The translations under genes were made by a program, and so were the position numbers. Of a DNA stretch of 64,000 nucleotides, positions 43,901-53,109 are shown one piece after another (position 1 is the stretch's first letter; every line of letters starts with the position of its first letter). This stretch comes from an uncultured Spartobacteria bacterium. GTDB lineage: Bacteria; Verrucomicrobiota; Verrucomicrobiia; Chthoniobacterales; Terrimicrobiaceae. The notes beneath the pieces are model-generated. The model worked only from the letters and a program-made list of their open reading frames with translations, searched no databases and was not told the origin of the DNA. The stretch spans positions 17,749 to 81,748 of the forward strand of contig CALCJD010000109.1 of assembly GCA_937960895.1 (NCBI GenBank), in the 5' to 3' direction.

Positions 43901-43928
43901 ACCACGCCACCGCCGCCCCCGTCGGGTC

Positions 43929-45167
43929 CTACCACTTGAGCGCGCCGAACCGCCGGGCGGCTTCCTCGGCGTTGGCACGGCTGTTGAAGGCGGAAATGCG
44001 GAAATACCCCTCGCCCGCGCTGCCGAATCCGGAACCCGGGGTGATGACGACATGGGCCTCGTTGAGCACCTTGTCGAAAATTTCCCAGCTGGTCAGGCCC
44101 TGCGGACCGCGCACCCAGATGTAGGGCGCGTTGACCCCGCCGAAAACGGTCAGTCCGCTGGCGCTCACCGCGTCGCGCAGGATCTTCGCATTGCCCATGT
44201 AGTGGGAAACAAGCGCGGCCACCTCGGCCTTGCCCTCGGCGGAATAGACGGCCTCCGCGCCCCGCTGGGTGACGTAGGAAACGCCGTTGAACTTGGTGCT
44301 GAACCGGCGGTTCCAGAGCGGATGGAGCGGCTTTTCCTCGCCGTCCGCGGTGGTGCACAGGAGATCCTTGGGCACGACGGTGAAGGCGCAGCGCACGCCG
44401 GTGAACCCGCCGTTTTTCGAGAAGCTGCGGAATTCGATGGCGCACTTGCGGGCGCCCGGAATCTCGTAAATCGAATGCGGCACGCCGGGTTCGGTGATGT
44501 AGGCCTCGTAGGCGGCGTCGTAGAGCAGGATGGCCTTGTGCTCGAGGGCGTAGGCGACCCATTTTTCCAGCCGCTCGCGGGTGGCCACGGCGCCGGTCGG
44601 GTTGTTCGGCGAGCAGAGGTAGACAATGTCGGCCTTTTCCGTGGGCACGTCGGGCATGAAGCCGTTTTCCGCCGTGCAGGGCAGGTAAAGCAGACCGCCG
44701 TAGGCGCCGGATTCGTCGGCCGGACCGGTGTGGCCGGCCATGACGTTGGTGTCCACGTACACCGGATACACCGGATCCATCACCGCAATGCGGTTGTTGT
44801 CCCCGAGAACATCCAAGATGTTGGCGCAATCGCACTTCGAACCGTCGGAGACAAAAATCTCGTCATCGGCCACCTCGAGCCCCTTCCCCCGATAGTCGTT
44901 TTCGGCAATCGCCTTGCGGAGAAAATCGTAACCCTGCTCGGGCCCGTAGCCGTGAAACCCCTCCCGGGTGCCGAGTTCGTCCACCGCCTTGTGCATGGCA
45001 TTGCGCACGGCGAGCGGGAGCGGTTCGGTGACATCGCCAATGCCGCAGCGAATGAGGCGCCGGGCGGCGTCGGGGTTCGCGTCGGTGAAGACTTTGACGC
45101 GACGGCTGATTTCCGGAAACAGGTAACCGGCCTTGAGTTTGAGGTAGTGCGAATTGAGGTGGGCCAT
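43929..45167 (-). CDS. dapL: LL-diaminopimelate aminotransferase
   Basis: Converts tetrahydrodipicolinate directly to LL-diaminopimelate with glutamate as donor, the short lysine/cell-wall route known in plants, Chlamydiae and other bacteria. The 412-residue fold-type I PLP protein has [46 protein letters not shown] and the PLP Lys in [13 protein letters not shown]. These are DapL-specific rather than generic aminotransferase motifs. It lies downstream of sod but is separated from it by a terminator. Confidence 0.95.
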   Translation of the reverse strand: MAHLNSHYLKLKAGYLFPEISRRVKVFTDANPDAARRLIRCGIGDVTEPLPLAVRNAMHKAVDELGTREGFHGYGPEQGYDFLRKAIAENDYRGKGLEVADDEIFVSDGSKCDCANILDVLGDNNRIAVMDPVYPVYVDTNVMAGHTGPADESGAYGGLLYLPCTAENGFMPDVPTEKADIVYLCSPNNPTGAVATRERLEKWVAYALEHKAILLYDAAYEAYITEPGVPHSIYEIPGARKCAIEFRSFSKNGGFTGVRCAFTVVPKDLLCTTADGEEKPLHPLWNRRFSTKFNGVSYVTQRGAEAVYSAEGKAEVAALVSHYMGNAKILRDAVSASGLTVFGGVNAPYIWVRGPQGLTSWEIFDKVLNEAHVVITPGSGFGSAGEGYFRISAFNSRANAEEAARRFGALKW

Positions 45168-45236
45168 AGGAAAAAACGGAAAGCGAACTGAGGAAAGGCG
45201 AAAGAGAAAAGCGGAAAATGGAACGGTCCGAAACGG

Positions 45237-45269
45237 AAAAAAGCCGCGCCCCCGTGGGGGACGCGGCTT
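45237..45269 (-). terminator. Rho-independent terminator of sod
   Basis: Read on the minus strand, an 8-bp stem AAGCCGCG/CGCGGCTT with an inner C5/G5 stem is followed directly by six T. It lies 20 bases after the stop of the superoxide dismutase gene and is the clearest intrinsic terminator in the window. Confidence 0.85.
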
Positions 45270-45288
45270 GGGAAACCCGGGACGCCGG

Positions 45289-45918
<630 letters not shown>

Positions 45919-46137
45919 GGGATTCAGTATGGTTTCGCGCCAAACTAGACCGTTGCGCGATGGCATCAAGCGGGAATGTGCTGATCGGGGGGTCGGGGGA
46001 AATTTTTTCCGCCTCCGCCCGCACGCGACAGGAACGGATGCCCCCGTCCGTCCACCGTGTCCAATCCCCCGGATTTTCAGGAATTTACTGAGTGGGTTTT
46101 ATTCGCCAACGCCTCCCCGCGCGGCCATAGTGGAGGC

Positions 46138-46728
46138 ATGAAAATTCCCCGCACCCTGGCCGTCATGACGCTCCCGGGCGCGGTGCTTTTTCCCGGCGCC
46201 ATGCTGCCGCTGTATGTTTTCGAGGCACGGTATCGGAGGATGCTGGCCGACGTGCTGGCCGGAGACCGCATGTTTGCCATCGGTCTGCACCGGGTGGTGG
46301 ACGAGGAGGCGGAGGTGTGTGCCGTGGGCGGCTGCGGACTCGTGCGCGCCTGCGTGACGCGTCCGGACGGCACCTCCCGGTTGGTTCTTCAGGGGATGGA
46401 ACGCGTGCGCTTCCGGGAATGGCTGTCGGGCAACCCCTATCCTCTCGCCGAAGTGGAACCCCTCCCGTCGGAATGCAGCACGCCCCTGCTGGCGGAAAGC
46501 CTCCGCGCCAATGTCCGGCTGCTTTGCGAGGACCTGCTCACCAACGACATCCGCGCCCTGGCGCAGTTGCTCGACAGCGCCGACGACCCCGCGGAATTCA
46601 GCGATCTCGTGGGTGCGAGCTTTGTGAACGATTCCACCATGCGCCAGAGCCTCCTCGAGGAAACCGACGCCACCCGCCGGCTCGAGATGCTCCTGACGCA
46701 CCTGGCCACCCGCAACACCTCAAACTGA
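46138..46728 (+). CDS. LON substrate-binding domain protein
   Basis: A 196-residue protein with the LON N-terminal domain alone: TLPGAVLFPGAMLPLYVFEARYRRML, DRMFAIGLHR and VGGCGLVRACVTRPDGTSRLVLQGMERV. Stand-alone LON-domain proteins are common and poorly understood. The ATG at 46138 follows GGAGG directly, so this start is well supported. Its 3' end overlaps the convergent YggS gene by nine bases. Confidence 0.9.
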   Translation: MKIPRTLAVMTLPGAVLFPGAMLPLYVFEARYRRMLADVLAGDRMFAIGLHRVVDEEAEVCAVGGCGLVRACVTRPDGTSRLVLQGMERVRFREWLSGNPYPLAEVEPLPSECSTPLLAESLRANVRLLCEDLLTNDIRALAQLLDSADDPAEFSDLVGASFVNDSTMRQSLLEETDATRRLEMLLTHLATRNTSN

Positions 46729-47421
46729 CGGCGCCGGTTTCGGCCGTTCGCCGAAAATCGCCGTCCCGATGCGCACCAGCGTGGCGCCCTCGGCGATGGC
46801 CACTTCAAAATCTCCGCTCATGCCCATGGAAAGCACGGGCAGCGGCGTGCCCGTCCGTCCGGCCAATTCATCGCGCAACAGGCGGAGATTCCGGAAAACC
46901 GGACGCACGTCCTCCGGGTTTTCCGCCAGGGGCGCAATGGTCATGAGCCCCTCCACCTGAACCCGCGGCAGGGCCAGCAGGGCGTCGATGTCCGCCCGGA
47001 CCCGGTCCGGCGAAAATCCAAACTTCGTCTCCTCGCCGGACACATTCACCTCCAGCAGCACCCGCGGAAAAAGTCCGAGTTCCCCCGCAATGCGGTCAAT
47101 GTCCCGGGCCAGTTCCAACGAATCCACCCCGTGGATCAGCTCGGCCACCGGAAGCACCTTGCGGATCTTGTTCTTCTGAAGATGTCCGATCAGATGCCAG
47201 CGGACCTTTGCCGGCAAAAGCGGCGCCTTGGCCAAAAGCTCCTGCACCCGGTTTTCCCCAAAAAGCAGGTGCCCCGCCTCCACCGCCTCCCGCACCGCTT
47301 CGGCGGGATGGGTCTTGGAAACCGCGACCAGCTCCACCTCCGCCGGATCCCGACCCGCCGCTTCGGCCGCCGACGCAAGCCGTTGTCGGACAGAAACAAG
47401 TCGATCGAAAAGGGCGCTCAT
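46720..47421 (-). CDS. YggS-family PLP homeostasis protein
   Basis: A 233-residue single-domain PLP-binding barrel. The PLP Lys is in ELVAVSKTHPAE, and other typical segments are GENRVQE, WHLIGHLQKNK, EVNVSGEETKFG, LMTIAPL and LSMGMSGDFEVAI. Members maintain free PLP and amino-acid balance and have no enzyme activity known. It is divergent from the LysR gene. Confidence 0.94.
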   Translation of the reverse strand: MSALFDRLVSVRQRLASAAEAAGRDPAEVELVAVSKTHPAEAVREAVEAGHLLFGENRVQELLAKAPLLPAKVRWHLIGHLQKNKIRKVLPVAELIHGVDSLELARDIDRIAGELGLFPRVLLEVNVSGEETKFGFSPDRVRADIDALLALPRVQVEGLMTIAPLAENPEDVRPVFRNLRLLRDELAGRTGTPLPVLSMGMSGDFEVAIAEGATLVRIGTAIFGERPKPAPSV

Positions 47422-47477
47422 AAAATTCTCTTATTTACCTTTGCCTAGCATTAGTTAATCTTATTCCGAGAGGCGGG

Positions 47478-48386
47478 ATGCAAATTCAATCTTTCAAGGT
47501 TTTCTCGGATCTTGCCGAGACCGGGAGCTTTTCCAAGGCGGCGGAGCGCAATGGGATCACCCAGAGCGCGGTGAGCCAGCAGGTGAGCGCCATCGAAAAT
47601 CGGTTTCACGTGAAGCTGATCGAGCGGGGGCGCCGCAATTTCGGCCTCACTCCGGAAGGCCGGGTTTTCCTCGAAGCCAGCCGGGACATTCTCGACACGC
47701 TCGAGGGCCTGGGCAGCCGGCTGCACAAGCTGCGCAATGCCGTGGCCGGGGAACTCCGCGTGGCCACCATTTTCAGCATCGGCCTGCACGAGCTCCCGCC
47801 GTATCTCAAGATCTACCGTCAGGAGTTTCCCGACGTGGAGGTGCGGGTGGAATACCGACGCTCCTCCGAGGTTTATGCCGCCGTCCTGGAAGGCCGGGCC
47901 GACGTCGGTCTGGTGGCCTATCCGTCCCCGCGGCGCGGCATGAAAAGCGTCACCTTCTGGCGCGACCGCCTCGTGCTCATCTGCTCGCCCGGACATCCGC
48001 TGGCCACCCGCAAACGGGTCAGCCTCTCCAGCCTCCAGGGGGAAAAATTCATCGCCTTTGAACCCGATCTGCCCACCCGGCGGGAAATCGACCGCAAGCT
48101 CCGCGCGGCCGGCGTGCGCGTGAAGATGGCGCTCGAATTCGACAACATCGAAACGGTCAAGCGCGCGGTCGAAGTGGAAAACGGCGTCTCGCTCGTGCCG
48201 GAGACCACCGTCCGGCATGAAGTCTCCTCCGGGTCCCTGCGTGCCATTCATCTGGAAGGCGAGGAATTGTGGCGTCCGCTCGGCGCCCTGACCCGCCGGT
48301 CCGCCCGTGTTTCGCCCGCCCTCCGCGAGTTTTTGTTGCGTCTGGAAAACACGGACATCTGGAATCCGGCGGATTCCAGCAACTGA
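47478..48386 (+). CDS. LysR-family transcriptional regulator
   Basis: A 302-residue regulator. The N-terminal winged helix (FKVFSDLAETGSFSKAAERNGITQSAVSQQVSAIE) is followed by a substrate-binding-type effector domain (VATIFSIGLHELPPYLKIYR to LREFLLRLENTD). GAGAGG before the ATG at 47478 is a strong ribosome site. The 56-base gap to yggS is AT-rich and probably carries both promoters. Target unknown. Confidence 0.93.
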   Translation: MQIQSFKVFSDLAETGSFSKAAERNGITQSAVSQQVSAIENRFHVKLIERGRRNFGLTPEGRVFLEASRDILDTLEGLGSRLHKLRNAVAGELRVATIFSIGLHELPPYLKIYRQEFPDVEVRVEYRRSSEVYAAVLEGRADVGLVAYPSPRRGMKSVTFWRDRLVLICSPGHPLATRKRVSLSSLQGEKFIAFEPDLPTRREIDRKLRAAGVRVKMALEFDNIETVKRAVEVENGVSLVPETTVRHEVSSGSLRAIHLEGEELWRPLGALTRRSARVSPALREFLLRLENTDIWNPADSSN

Positions 48387-48499
48387 TCGGCGGCCGGCCA
48401 TGCGCCCCCGCCGGCCCCTCCTCCCCCCCCGTCCCGGAAAAAACCCGTTGGTTTTCCTGCACAAACCGTGCGATAAGGACGGAGAATGCCGCTGATTCC

Positions 48500-49378
48500 A
48501 TGAAAAGACTTCTCACCTGCGCGTCGCTGGTCGTTTTTCTGGGCGCCTGTCAGACCGCCCAAATGCAGGCTGAACCGCAGGTCATCACCGTGCCACCCGA
48601 TGAACTGACGCGGCCTCCCTCCCTGGGACCCGCCACCACCGCGGAACCCGTCGCCCCCCCGGTGGGCGATTCAACCCCTCCCCCCACCAAACTCAGCGCC
48701 CCCGTCCGGCATTCCTACAATTCCTGCAACGTCGACGGCCCCTACCTCGCCATCACCTTCGACGACGGCCCCCACAAGGAACACACACCCCGACTCCTCG
48801 ACGAACTGAAAAAACGGAACATCAAGGCCACCTTCTTCCTGGTCGGACAGTGCGTCGCGGAATATCCCGACATCGTCAAACGCATGGTCGACGAGGGCCA
48901 TGAGGTCGCCAATCACAGCTGGAGCCATCCCGCCCTCACCAAACTCGGAGCCGAAGGGGTGCGCAAACAGCTCGAAAACACCAATGAAGCCATCCGCCGC
49001 GCGTCCGGCGTGACCCCCGTGCTCATGCGCCCCCCCTACGGCGCCACCAGCACCACCCTCAACAAACGGTTCGCCGAGGACTACGGCATGAAGGTCATCC
49101 TTTGGTCGGTCGACCCGCTGGACTGGAAATACCGCAACTCCAACCGCGTCGCCAACGCCATCATCCAGGGCGCCCACCCCGGTGCCATCATCCTCGCCCA
49201 CGACATCCACGCCACCACCGTGGCCGCCATGCCCCATACCCTCGACGCCCTGCTCGCCAAGGGATACAAGTTTGTCACCGTGTCCGAACTCCTCGCCATG
49301 GACCGCCCCCGGCAACTCGTCAAAAAGGAACCCGCCGCCCCGCCCAGCCCGGCTCCGCAAGGCTCGGATGGGAATTGA
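48500..49378 (+). CDS. Lipoprotein polysaccharide deacetylase (NodB domain)
   Basis: A 292-residue protein with a lipoprotein signal (MKRLLTCASLVVFLGAC, lipobox LGAC), a proline/threonine-rich spacer to about residue 65 and a NodB homology domain. Catalytic motifs are complete: ITFDDGPHKEHT (motif 1), HEVANHSWSHPAL (metal His pair), RPPYGAT, DPLDWK and ILAHDIHA. It likely removes acetyl groups from peptidoglycan or another surface glycan. Confidence 0.91.
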   Translation: MKRLLTCASLVVFLGACQTAQMQAEPQVITVPPDELTRPPSLGPATTAEPVAPPVGDSTPPPTKLSAPVRHSYNSCNVDGPYLAITFDDGPHKEHTPRLLDELKKRNIKATFFLVGQCVAEYPDIVKRMVDEGHEVANHSWSHPALTKLGAEGVRKQLENTNEAIRRASGVTPVLMRPPYGATSTTLNKRFAEDYGMKVILWSVDPLDWKYRNSNRVANAIIQGAHPGAIILAHDIHATTVAAMPHTLDALLAKGYKFVTVSELLAMDRPRQLVKKEPAAPPSPAPQGSDGN

Positions 49379-49384
49379 CTTTCT

Positions 49385-49420
49385 GTTAAGTTTGGCTAAC
49401 ATTCAACTTCGTTAATTAAC
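49385..49420. promoter_or_regulatory. GTTA/TAAC repeats upstream of marR
   Basis: GTTA-N8-TAAC (49385-49400) and the perfect palindrome GTTAATTAAC (49411-49420) lie immediately before the MarR start at 49426. Two sites with the same half-site GTTA look like the autoregulatory operator typical of MarR proteins. Confidence 0.5.
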
Positions 49421-49425
49421 CAGGC

Positions 49426-49893
49426 ATGCAACTCGAAGAACCTGCTGTCCGTCCCGACGTCGAGCGTCTCGCCGATCTCGTCATGACCATGCAGCGGTGT
49501 TTCATGATCCGGTTGTCCGAGGAACTGGCGCGCGGACAGGTTTCCTTTCCGCAGTTTTTCCTCCTCGGTCACATTGCGACCCACGATTCGCTTTCCATGA
49601 GCGAAATCGCCTCCAAGATGAACCACTCCACGGCGGCGGCCACGGGGCTGGTGGACCGTTTGGAAAATCTCGATTACGTCCAGCGGACCCATGCGGCCAA
49701 CGACCGCCGCAAGGTGCTGGTGAAGATCACCAAGAACGGGGCCGCCCTGGTCGAGCGGATCCGTCAGGACATCATCAACAACCTTTCGCAGGTGATGGAC
49801 CTTCTTTCCCCCGAGGAGCAGAGGGCCTGGTTGAGCATCTACGAAAAGATTTACGCGTACTGCCAAAGCAAAAACACTCCATGTTCCGAATAA
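49426..49893 (+). CDS. MarR-family transcriptional regulator
   Basis: A 155-residue winged-helix protein: HIATHDSLSMSEIASKMNHSTAAATGLVDRLENLDYVQR is the DNA-binding helix pair, and RTHAANDRRKVLVKITKNG is the wing. MarR repressors usually respond to phenolics or drugs. Its last 13 bases overlap the TolC-like gene, so it probably controls that efflux channel. Confidence 0.93.
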   Translation: MQLEEPAVRPDVERLADLVMTMQRCFMIRLSEELARGQVSFPQFFLLGHIATHDSLSMSEIASKMNHSTAAATGLVDRLENLDYVQRTHAANDRRKVLVKITKNGAALVERIRQDIINNLSQVMDLLSPEEQRAWLSIYEKIYAYCQSKNTPCSE

Positions 49894-51929
49894 GCGCGCT
49901 GAAGACCGCGATCGGTGTGGCCGCTCTTTCGGGAGTCGTTGCCACGGCTGCCGCTCAGAACAACGCCCAATTCCCCCAGCAGGCTGCGAACCCCACGCCG
50001 ACGGCCACTCCGGCTGAATGGCCGCAGCTGGGCACACCGCCCCCGCTGCCCACGCCCCTGCCCGCCCTGTCTCCGTCCGCGTTGCCGACGCCCCTGCCCA
50101 CGGCCCCGCCCAGTCCGACGCCGTCGCCCACGCCGTCCCCAACCCCGCTTCCCGACGGCACGCTGCCGCTCACGCCTCCGCCGATGCCGACTCCGGTGCT
50201 GCAGGATGCCAACACGCTTTCCGAGCAGCTCAACCTGCCCCTGCCGGCGCCCGGCCAATACAGCGAACCGCTGACCCCCTCCACGGAGACGCAGAAGCTC
50301 AAGGAGAGCGGGGATCTGGCCATGCAGCAGAAGATGGTGATGGCGGATTTCGAAAAGGCCCTCCACAGGCTCATCGCCAAGCAGCGCAACCCCAAGGTTC
50401 CCGACCTCACCCTCAACGACGCGGTTCAGATCGCCCTCAGGCAGAACCCGACCATCCTCAACGCCATCCAGCAGATCCGCCTGACCCGCGGACAACTGAT
50501 CGAGGTCGTGGCCCAGGCCGTCCCGCAGATCGGCATCGCCTCCGGCTACCAAAACCAGGCCAATTCCCTGCAGGCCAACCGCGGGAACACCACCATCGAG
50601 ATTCCCAACCCCTCGGGCGGCAAGCCCATCATCCTGACCTCGGGCGCGGGTTCGCCGCAGAACCAGAGCTGGAACATCCAGTTTGTCGCCTCGCAGCTGA
50701 TCTTTGACGGCGGGGCGACCATTGCCGGCATCAAGGCGGGCAGCGCCGCGTATGACAGCGCCTTCTTCTCGCTGCGCTCGACGATCGACAGCGTCGTCTC
50801 CCAGGTCATCACCCAGTTCTACCAGGTCGTTCTCAACCGCGCGCTCATCGTGGCGCAGCAGCAGAACGTCGCCCTGCTTCAGCAGCAGGTGCAGGACCAG
50901 CAGAACCGCTACGAGGCGGGCACGGTGCCGCGCTTCAATGTCCTGCAGGCCGAGGTCCAGCTGGCCAACGCCCGGCCGCCGCTCATCCAGGCGGAAAACG
51001 CCTACCGCATTTCCCTCTACCAGCTCGTCAAGCTGCTCGGCATGGATTATCCGCAGGGCGCCCCCAGCGAGGTCCCCTTCAACGTCGTCGGCACCCTCGG
51101 ATACAGTCCGCGCCGCATCGACACCGACGAATCGATCCGGGTCGCCATCGCGCGCAACCCCGCCCTCAAGGCCCAGCGCCAGAACATCCTCGCCCAGGCG
51201 GCCAATGTGAACGCGCAGATCGCGGGATGGTTCCCGACCATCAACGCGCAGGTCGGATACGAGGTGCGCAACAACGGCGCCTCCAACAACATCGGCGACA
51301 CGCTGGACGGCCTGTTCTTCGGCGCCACGGGACAGTGGAACATCTGGGACGGCGGAGCCACCTACGGCCGCGTGGCCCAGGCCAAGGCCCAGCTCATGCA
51401 GGCGAAGAACATCTACGATGACGGCATCCGTCAGGTCGTCCTCGATGTCCAGACCGCCATTTCCAACCTCGACCAGGCGAAACAGACCATCGATGCCACC
51501 ACCGCCAGCGTGGTCCAGGCCACCGAGGCCCTGCGCCTCGCCCGCGAGCGCCTGGACGCCGGAGCCGGCACCCAGCTCGACGTCCTCAACGCGCAAACCC
51601 AGCTCCTCGTCGCCCAGACGAACGTGCTGCAGGCCCGTTACGACTACATCGCCGCGATGGCGCAATACGACTTCGCGCTCTCGCTGGACACCAATTACAT
51701 CGAAACCTTCGACGACCCGCTGGTCCGTCCTCTGAATCCCCAGGCGCTCAACAAGAGCGAACGCGCCACCTTCCAGAAGGTCACCAAACCCGACCGGCCT
51801 CAACCCAAACTGCCGCGCGTGTTCAAGGATGAGGACCTGATCAAACCCATTCTGGAAAGCGCCTCGCCGACGCCCGCACCCACCCCGGCCAAGAAGAAAA
51901 AGCAACGTCCCACCGGCCAGAAACGATGA
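49881..51929 (+). CDS. TolC-like outer-membrane efflux protein with proline-rich N-terminal extension
   Basis: A 682-residue protein with a signal peptide (MFRISALKTAIGVAALSGVVA). A Pro/Thr/Ser/Leu-rich low-complexity tract with many P-T-P units runs from about residue 35 to 110. An outer membrane efflux fold follows, with two repeated helical domains (for example LTLNDAVQIALRQNPTILNA and TAISNLDQAKQTIDATTASV). The C-terminus is basic and Pro-rich. The ATG at 49881 lies inside the end of marR. The matching inner-membrane pump and adaptor are not adjacent. Confidence 0.9.
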   Translation: MFRISALKTAIGVAALSGVVATAAAQNNAQFPQQAANPTPTATPAEWPQLGTPPPLPTPLPALSPSALPTPLPTAPPSPTPSPTPSPTPLPDGTLPLTPPPMPTPVLQDANTLSEQLNLPLPAPGQYSEPLTPSTETQKLKESGDLAMQQKMVMADFEKALHRLIAKQRNPKVPDLTLNDAVQIALRQNPTILNAIQQIRLTRGQLIEVVAQAVPQIGIASGYQNQANSLQANRGNTTIEIPNPSGGKPIILTSGAGSPQNQSWNIQFVASQLIFDGGATIAGIKAGSAAYDSAFFSLRSTIDSVVSQVITQFYQVVLNRALIVAQQQNVALLQQQVQDQQNRYEAGTVPRFNVLQAEVQLANARPPLIQAENAYRISLYQLVKLLGMDYPQGAPSEVPFNVVGTLGYSPRRIDTDESIRVAIARNPALKAQRQNILAQAANVNAQIAGWFPTINAQVGYEVRNNGASNNIGDTLDGLFFGATGQWNIWDGGATYGRVAQAKAQLMQAKNIYDDGIRQVVLDVQTAISNLDQAKQTIDATTASVVQATEALRLARERLDAGAGTQLDVLNAQTQLLVAQTNVLQARYDYIAAMAQYDFALSLDTNYIETFDDPLVRPLNPQALNKSERATFQKVTKPDRPQPKLPRVFKDEDLIKPILESASPTPAPTPAKKKKQRPTGQKR

Positions 51930-52582
51930 GCCTCTGTCCCGTCGAGCGCTTCCCCGCCCTCGACGCCCTGCCCTTCCTGCGGGCCGCCTTCATCCGGAGG
52001 TGCCCGGGCATCGACGTGCGGACGGATCGGGAAACGGCTCTGCAGCGCCTCCGGGCGTCGCACCGGGAGACCGCCGATGCCGCCGGGTTTGCCGGACTCC
52101 CGTTTGCCCTCGCCGAACAGGTCCACGGTGCCCATGTCGCCCGGGTCGATGCCCCGGAATCCCGGCCCGCACCGGGGGCCGACGGACTGGTGACGGCATC
52201 GCGACACCTGTGCCTGGCCATTTATGTCGCCGACTGCGCCGCCGTTTTTCTGGCCGACCGCCGTGGCCGGGCCGTCGGACTGGTCCATTCCGGCAAAAAG
52301 GGCACCGAACAGAACATCCTCTCCGCGGCCGTCGGCACAATGCGGACCGAATTCGGCTGCGACCCCGCCGACCTTGTCGTGCAAATCAGCCCCTGCATCC
52401 GCCCTCCCCATTACGAAGTCGACATCGCCCGGACCATTGCGGAGCAGGCCCGCAGCGCGGGAGTCGGGGAGGTGCATGACTGCGGAGCCTGCACCGCGTC
52501 CGATCCGGAACGCTATTATTCCTACCGCCGGGAAAAGGGACAAACCGGCCGGATGCTCGCCTTGTTCGCGCTGACCGGATAA
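51926..52582 (+). CDS. YfiH/PgeF-family purine nucleoside phosphorylase (laccase domain)
   Basis: A 218-residue multicopper polyphenol oxidase/YfiH-domain protein. The zinc-site residues are kept: His in LAEQVHGAHVA, Cys in YVADCAAVFLA and His in GLVHSGKKGTEQNIL. The usual HAGWRG box is altered to HSGKKG. The end CTASDPERYYSYRREKGQTG is typical. Members cleave adenosine or inosine or act on peptidoglycan precursors. It overlaps the TolC-like gene by four bases. Confidence 0.88.
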   Translation: MSLCPVERFPALDALPFLRAAFIRRCPGIDVRTDRETALQRLRASHRETADAAGFAGLPFALAEQVHGAHVARVDAPESRPAPGADGLVTASRHLCLAIYVADCAAVFLADRRGRAVGLVHSGKKGTEQNILSAAVGTMRTEFGCDPADLVVQISPCIRPPHYEVDIARTIAEQARSAGVGEVHDCGACTASDPERYYSYRREKGQTGRMLALFALTG

Positions 52583-52618
52583 ACGGGGGACGAGCACCCC
52601 CCGGCCGGTGAACTTCCC

Positions 52619-53099
52619 ATGACCATCTCCCCCCCTTGCCCGCCATCCGGAATTCCTTCCCATCCTGAGCGCCCACTGCGGACGGGCATGGGCCCATCTG
52701 TATCCGGACTGGAACGAGGAGGCTTCGCGCCGCGAATTGGAGAGCCAGGCCGGCGAAGGAGGCCTGCCGCTCAGCCTCGTCGCCCACGACGGCGGGGAGC
52801 CGCTCGGTACGGTCAGTCTCATTTTCGACGACCTTCCCGGTTTCACCCACCTCAATCCCTGGCTGGCCGGACTCTATGTGCTGCCCGCGCACCGGGAAAA
52901 AGGCGTGGCCACGGCCCTCGTCCGCGAGGCGGAACGCCGTTTCGTGGAGGCCGGCCACCATGAAGCGTGGCTCTTCACGGAATCCGCGCGTCCGCTTTTC
53001 GAAACCCTGGGGTGGAAATTCTTTCAGGAGGCAACGTGCCACGGGCATCCGGTGGTCATCCTGCGAAAAAACCTTGCCCCCCTCCGGGCAACTTCTTGA
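52619..53099 (+). pseudogene. GNAT N-acetyltransferase with a one-base frameshift in a C7 tract
   Basis: The reading frame that ends at 53099 encodes a GNAT domain (LVAHDGGEPLGTVSLIFDD, WLAGLYVLPAHREKGVATALVREAERR, LFETLGWKFF) but has no ATG before 52737. The family-like sequence clearly goes back further (ARHPEFLPILSAHCGRAWAH). The only ATG is at 52619 in another frame. Removing one C from the C7 run at 52629-52635 joins MTISP to LARHPEF and gives an intact 159-residue protein. So either the gene is inactivated, phase-variable by slippage, or the base is a sequencing error. Reading from a rare start such as CTG 52665 is an alternative. Confidence 0.8.
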
Positions 53100-53109
53100 A
53101 TGGCCCCCG

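Noticed and set aside
52583..52636. Independent small ORF beginning at ATG 52619
   Set aside because: The ATG frame soon gives unnatural Pro/Arg-rich sequence; one-base removal in the C7 run joins it to the GNAT frame, which explains it better.
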